This document shows positions 62,601-64,000 of a stretch of DNA of 64,000 nucleotides, one piece after another. How positions within the stretch are numbered: the first letter of the stretch is position 1; every line of letters starts with the position of its first letter. The DNA comes from Bacteroidota bacterium. Lineage in GTDB: Bacteria > Bacteroidota > Bacteroidia > M30B66. A program made the position numbers and the translations under genes. Location: positions 1 through 64,000 of the forward strand of contig JAIXUS010000085.1 in the NCBI GenBank assembly GCA_027483445.1, in the 5' to 3' direction. The notes under the pieces are model-generated. The model searched no databases. It saw only the letters and a list, made by a program, of their open reading frames with translations, and was not told the DNA's origin.

Positions 62601-63550
62601 GAACCCGGAGTTTCGCTCAAATCCATTTGCCTGAAAAATCCATAGCCCTCCGCCTCATGAAAAGGAATGAAATTAAAATCACCAAATACCTCAGATTCCA
62701 GAACCACTTCAATTCTCGACCCCACATAATCGTCGGCAAAATTGTTCAGGTAATTGTTTTCATCATTTTGACCGATAAAGTGATTCATATTGTTTTGGAG
62801 AAAAGGCATATTGGCCGCCAATAGTTCGAATGTTCGTTGCGTAGCAGCAAAACTCAAAGCATCGCCAAAAGAAAAATTGAAGGAATAGGTTCCAATTACG
62901 CCATTGGGAGAAATGTCGGTTGGATTAAAAACGATTTCACCGGAACCATCATCACCCGTAACGTTTGCTCCAATCGCATTGAAAAAACCGGCATGGATGG
63001 TATGCGTGTTACTATTGATAAAGTAAACTTCCGGTTGCGGGGTGTCGCGGTTGAGGATTCCGAATTTAACATACAGCTGTCCATCCAGAAATGGAGCCCA
63101 AGGCACATCATTTACTGCGGCTAAAGCCATGAAGGTTTCAGCATCCGGAATGGAAGTGGAACCATCCACAAAATCGATTGCAAAAGCATGATTAATCGGT
63201 GCATCGGTGGGCATATTGTTGTACTCCACCAAATCGTTAATGCCATCACCATCCCAATCGCCGGGGTTTGCAATATCATACGCAGTGATGGTGTACCTAT
63301 CCTGCGGGTACGCCGCTCCGGGCTCAGTAATAATCATTGTTCCGTTCACCCCCAAAGTCATCGAAACCACCCAGTTAAAGGTTGGATTGTGCTGAGCCCG
63401 CAAGAGGTAATATTTGCTGGCATCGCCCTGAATCGACAGTTGGACCTGACCGGTAGGACTTACGGCATAATTTGTAATGGCAACTGTTTGGGCTTCAATA
63501 AGATGGATTGAGAGCAGCAGGCAAAGAAGAGAGAGTAGAGTTCTTTTCAT
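59615..63550 (-). CDS. Secreted giant protein with dikinase-like phospho-His and ATP-grasp core, SprB-like and T9SS domains
   Basis: 1311 residues, signal peptide LLCLLLSIHLIEAQ. Residues 98-110 form a calcium-type turn (DWDGDGINDLVEY). At 344-352, PLSHVNLRA, with His347, resembles the phospho-histidine domain of dikinases. From 430 to 735 follows an ATP-grasp PEP/pyruvate-kinase-type domain: GAKCANVATMR (437), PNGFGIP, VRCRSSTNNEDLPGFSGAGLY (533-553, with Arg536), FASMWNFRAFEERDF (573), and the Glu/Gln/Arg ending MDIEYKV ... IIKQARPW (714-731). The remainder contains a CARDB-like sandwich (about 745-860), SprB-type repeats (YQYSLNNG, GSYNIVV) and a type A sorting domain (MYPNPTVDQVTIEL). Its order (His then ATP-grasp) and the NNEDL-GFSGAGLY stretch recall alpha-glucan water dikinase. 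An ATP-dependent enzyme outside the cell has no ATP supply, so real activity is uncertain. Confidence 0.82.
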   Translation of the reverse strand: MKRTLLSLLCLLLSIHLIEAQTVAITNYAVSPTGQVQLSIQGDASKYYLLRAQHNPTFNWVVSMTLGVNGTMIITEPGAAYPQDRYTITAYDIANPGDWDGDGINDLVEYNNMPTDAPINHAFAIDFVDGSTSIPDAETFMALAAVNDVPWAPFLDGQLYVKFGILNRDTPQPEVYFINSNTHTIHAGFFNAIGANVTGDDGSGEIVFNPTDISPNGVIGTYSFNFSFGDALSFAATQRTFELLAANMPFLQNNMNHFIGQNDENNYLNNFADDYVGSRIEVVLESEVFGDFNFIPFHEAEGYGFFRQMDLSETPGSRDIVLYDQLPNSLPRVGGIITSVIQTPLSHVNLRAIQEDIPNAYIANPLSIDSIANLLGTYVHYIVENDRYILLPATLEEVNAWYENLRPTEPQIPVRDLSVTQIKPLNEIEFEMSRAFGAKCANVATMRTFGFPEGTIPNGFGIPFYYYDEFMKFNNFYAEIEVMINNPAFINDINFREERLSTFREDIRNAPMPAWMMDSLQAMHNAFPPGTKVRCRSSTNNEDLPGFSGAGLYTSKTHRLDEGHISKTIKQVFASMWNFRAFEERDFYRVDHYVAAMAVLCHPNYEEEESNGVGISIDPIYDTEGTFYLNTQVGESLITNPDPNSVPEELLLYENPTQGSGYLVLNLSNLTAPGQLVMDQVYLDQLRDYLTVIHNEFAILYDAVGQEGFAMDIEYKVDSSGQLIIKQARPWVSFWGDIRGDYDLGVEAVINPQSSSSLGNNELVSVTISNNGLNPMSNFDISLYVNNQFIQTLTISETIDAFNSANYQFTTPANFSAIGNYTVKCIVSDDEDQFSKNDTLIATISKIPVLDGGITIGSLNVACNDEVEATFKITNHGETTITNVQYVVIVNGLTYGTFSEVVNIPSQEQATLAVNIDNNLSTQGNLITINILSVNNQVDGGGGNNSATGTTNEESNYDIIILVINPDDFPNETTWEIYDNTQQRVVDSGDLDFATGVFTKDICVDYNSCFSITLFDSFGDGICCNFGNGNFQVLNSTGTVLVSNNGEFEDEVTESFCPAGGCGMEADIQITHTYNNNGSIKIFMTSGVGPYQYSLNNGVTFQTSNTFAGLAPGSYNIVVQGGMMNCTYDTTIIVELCSFTVADIDVTPATSSATADGSIVITPGAGVAPILYSNDGGNNFVTNNVFSNLPVGNYNVIVKDGSGLCNFRATVPIGISTSLEQLQNDQAQHLLRMYPNPTVDQVTIELAPGASISENVSIVIVDLLGRPVHSGTLSNKEGGKTLISLQGFAPGNYFVKCYNSTFEKTFKLIKL

Positions 63551-63578
63551 GATACAATTGTGGTGATCGACGAGTTAA

Positions 63579-63586
63579 CAAATATA
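63579..63586 (-). promoter_or_regulatory. -7 box of the dikinase-like gene
   Basis: TATATTTG, perfect TAnnTTTG, 28 nt before the ATG (leader about 24 nt). No clear -33. Confidence 0.5.
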
Positions 63587-63742
63587 GGTTAAGGTATGAT
63601 TAAGTTGACGTTACCCCAAACTTTAGGGTTATAATCCTGAACAATACTCAAGCGGTTAGTGGCTTGGTAATCACTTCCTTATTGGGTACGAATGGGCGGC
63701 CGCATTCCATGCGGATGACATCGCGTTCAATGCAATGAACCC

Positions 63743-64000
63743 TCATTCACTGCATTCGAAGGAGGAATGTAACAATTGTAGCTGGCGCTTTTTTCCGGTA
63801 ATGATGACTTGATAGATGCGGTTGTAGATGGCCAAATCGATATCGCCTAAGGCTTCTCCGGCAAGCAGGCCGGCTAACACTGCAGTGGTATTGCTGTGGC
63901 CCACAACGAGAGCATTTTCTTTGTTTTCGATCAATTGTTTGGCAAAGTCTTCAAGCTGATCCGGATTATACAGCGAAATTTCGAGCCCTTTGGAAGTGGC
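63743..64000 (-). CDS. Histidine phosphatase family protein, C-terminal part
   Basis: The last 85 codons of a gene that continues past the window edge. NALVVGHSNTTAVLAGLLAGE is the second catalytic-His motif (VVGHSNT) of the phosphoglycerate mutase/SixA branch; DIDLAIYNRIYQVII and the C-terminal strand follow. The N-terminal RHG motif is outside the window. Function is phosphate removal from a small or protein substrate; not identified further. Confidence 0.8.
   Translation of the reverse strand, partial: ATSKGLEISLYNPDQLEDFAKQLIENKENALVVGHSNTTAVLAGLLAGEALGDIDLAIYNRIYQVIITGKKRQLQLLHSSFECSE

Overview
The window looks like chromosome from a free-living member of the Bacteroidota, probably a flavobacterium-like or sphingobacterium-like lineage; I cannot place it more closely. 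The evidence is six proteins with type IX secretion (T9SS) C-terminal domains, including a CHU_C gliding-type domain, two TonB-dependent receptors with carboxypeptidase-regulatory-like N-termini, several S-S-C lipoproteins, a short SRP RNA, and repeated TAnnTTTG -7 promoter elements, once with a perfect TTTG-N19 -33 box. There is no phage, no intact insertion sequence, no CRISPR array and no tRNA or rRNA.

Layout. 1-8.2 kb: a T9SS beta-propeller protein, a TonB receptor, and a 1206-residue PKD/CUB/SdrB-like T9SS protein. 8.2-11.5 kb: a gene-free stretch, then a GerW-like/membrane-protein pair and EVE-holA. 11.6-15.9 kb: an adaptor/MacB-type permease/TolC export operon with no ATPase gene. 15.9-17.7 kb: VOC and SDR enzymes. 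17.8-25.2 kb: an IgGFc-binding-like CHU_C protein, a TonB receptor and a T9SS esterase-like protein that lacks its nucleophile. 25.2-30.1 kb: two GT39-type membrane enzymes around two sister lipoproteins and a MITE, then the SRP RNA gene. 30.2-37.3 kb: a secreted nuclease-fold protein, rarA, a lipid A-type acyltransferase, three sister TPR proteins and proline dehydrogenase. 37.6-45.1 kb: aroB-aroA, an ABC exporter, truA and small conserved genes. 45.2-49.7 kb: two S9 peptidases around an unknown gene. 49.9-55.4 kb: small accessory genes, an orphan solute-binding-type protein and a decayed sensor kinase. 55.5-59.6 kb: an AT-rich block of four unrecognised genes, bordered by short related repeats and a GC-rich repeat patch. 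59.6-64 kb: a very large T9SS protein carrying a dikinase-like (phospho-His plus ATP-grasp) core, and the end of a histidine phosphatase.

Most striking points: (1) the secreted dikinase-like protein at 59.6-63.6 kb; (2) a recurring promoter geometry in which the start codon lies exactly 4 nt after the -7 box, the same spacing that separates the -7 box from the SRP RNA 5' end, implying leaderless mRNAs; (3) the AT-rich unknown gene block at 55.6-59.0 kb; (4) the pseudo-esterase at 23.5 kb; (5) two diverged copies of one MITE; and (6) a histidine-kinase pseudogene at 52.7-53.4 kb. Functions are inferred from motifs read by eye; no database search was possible.
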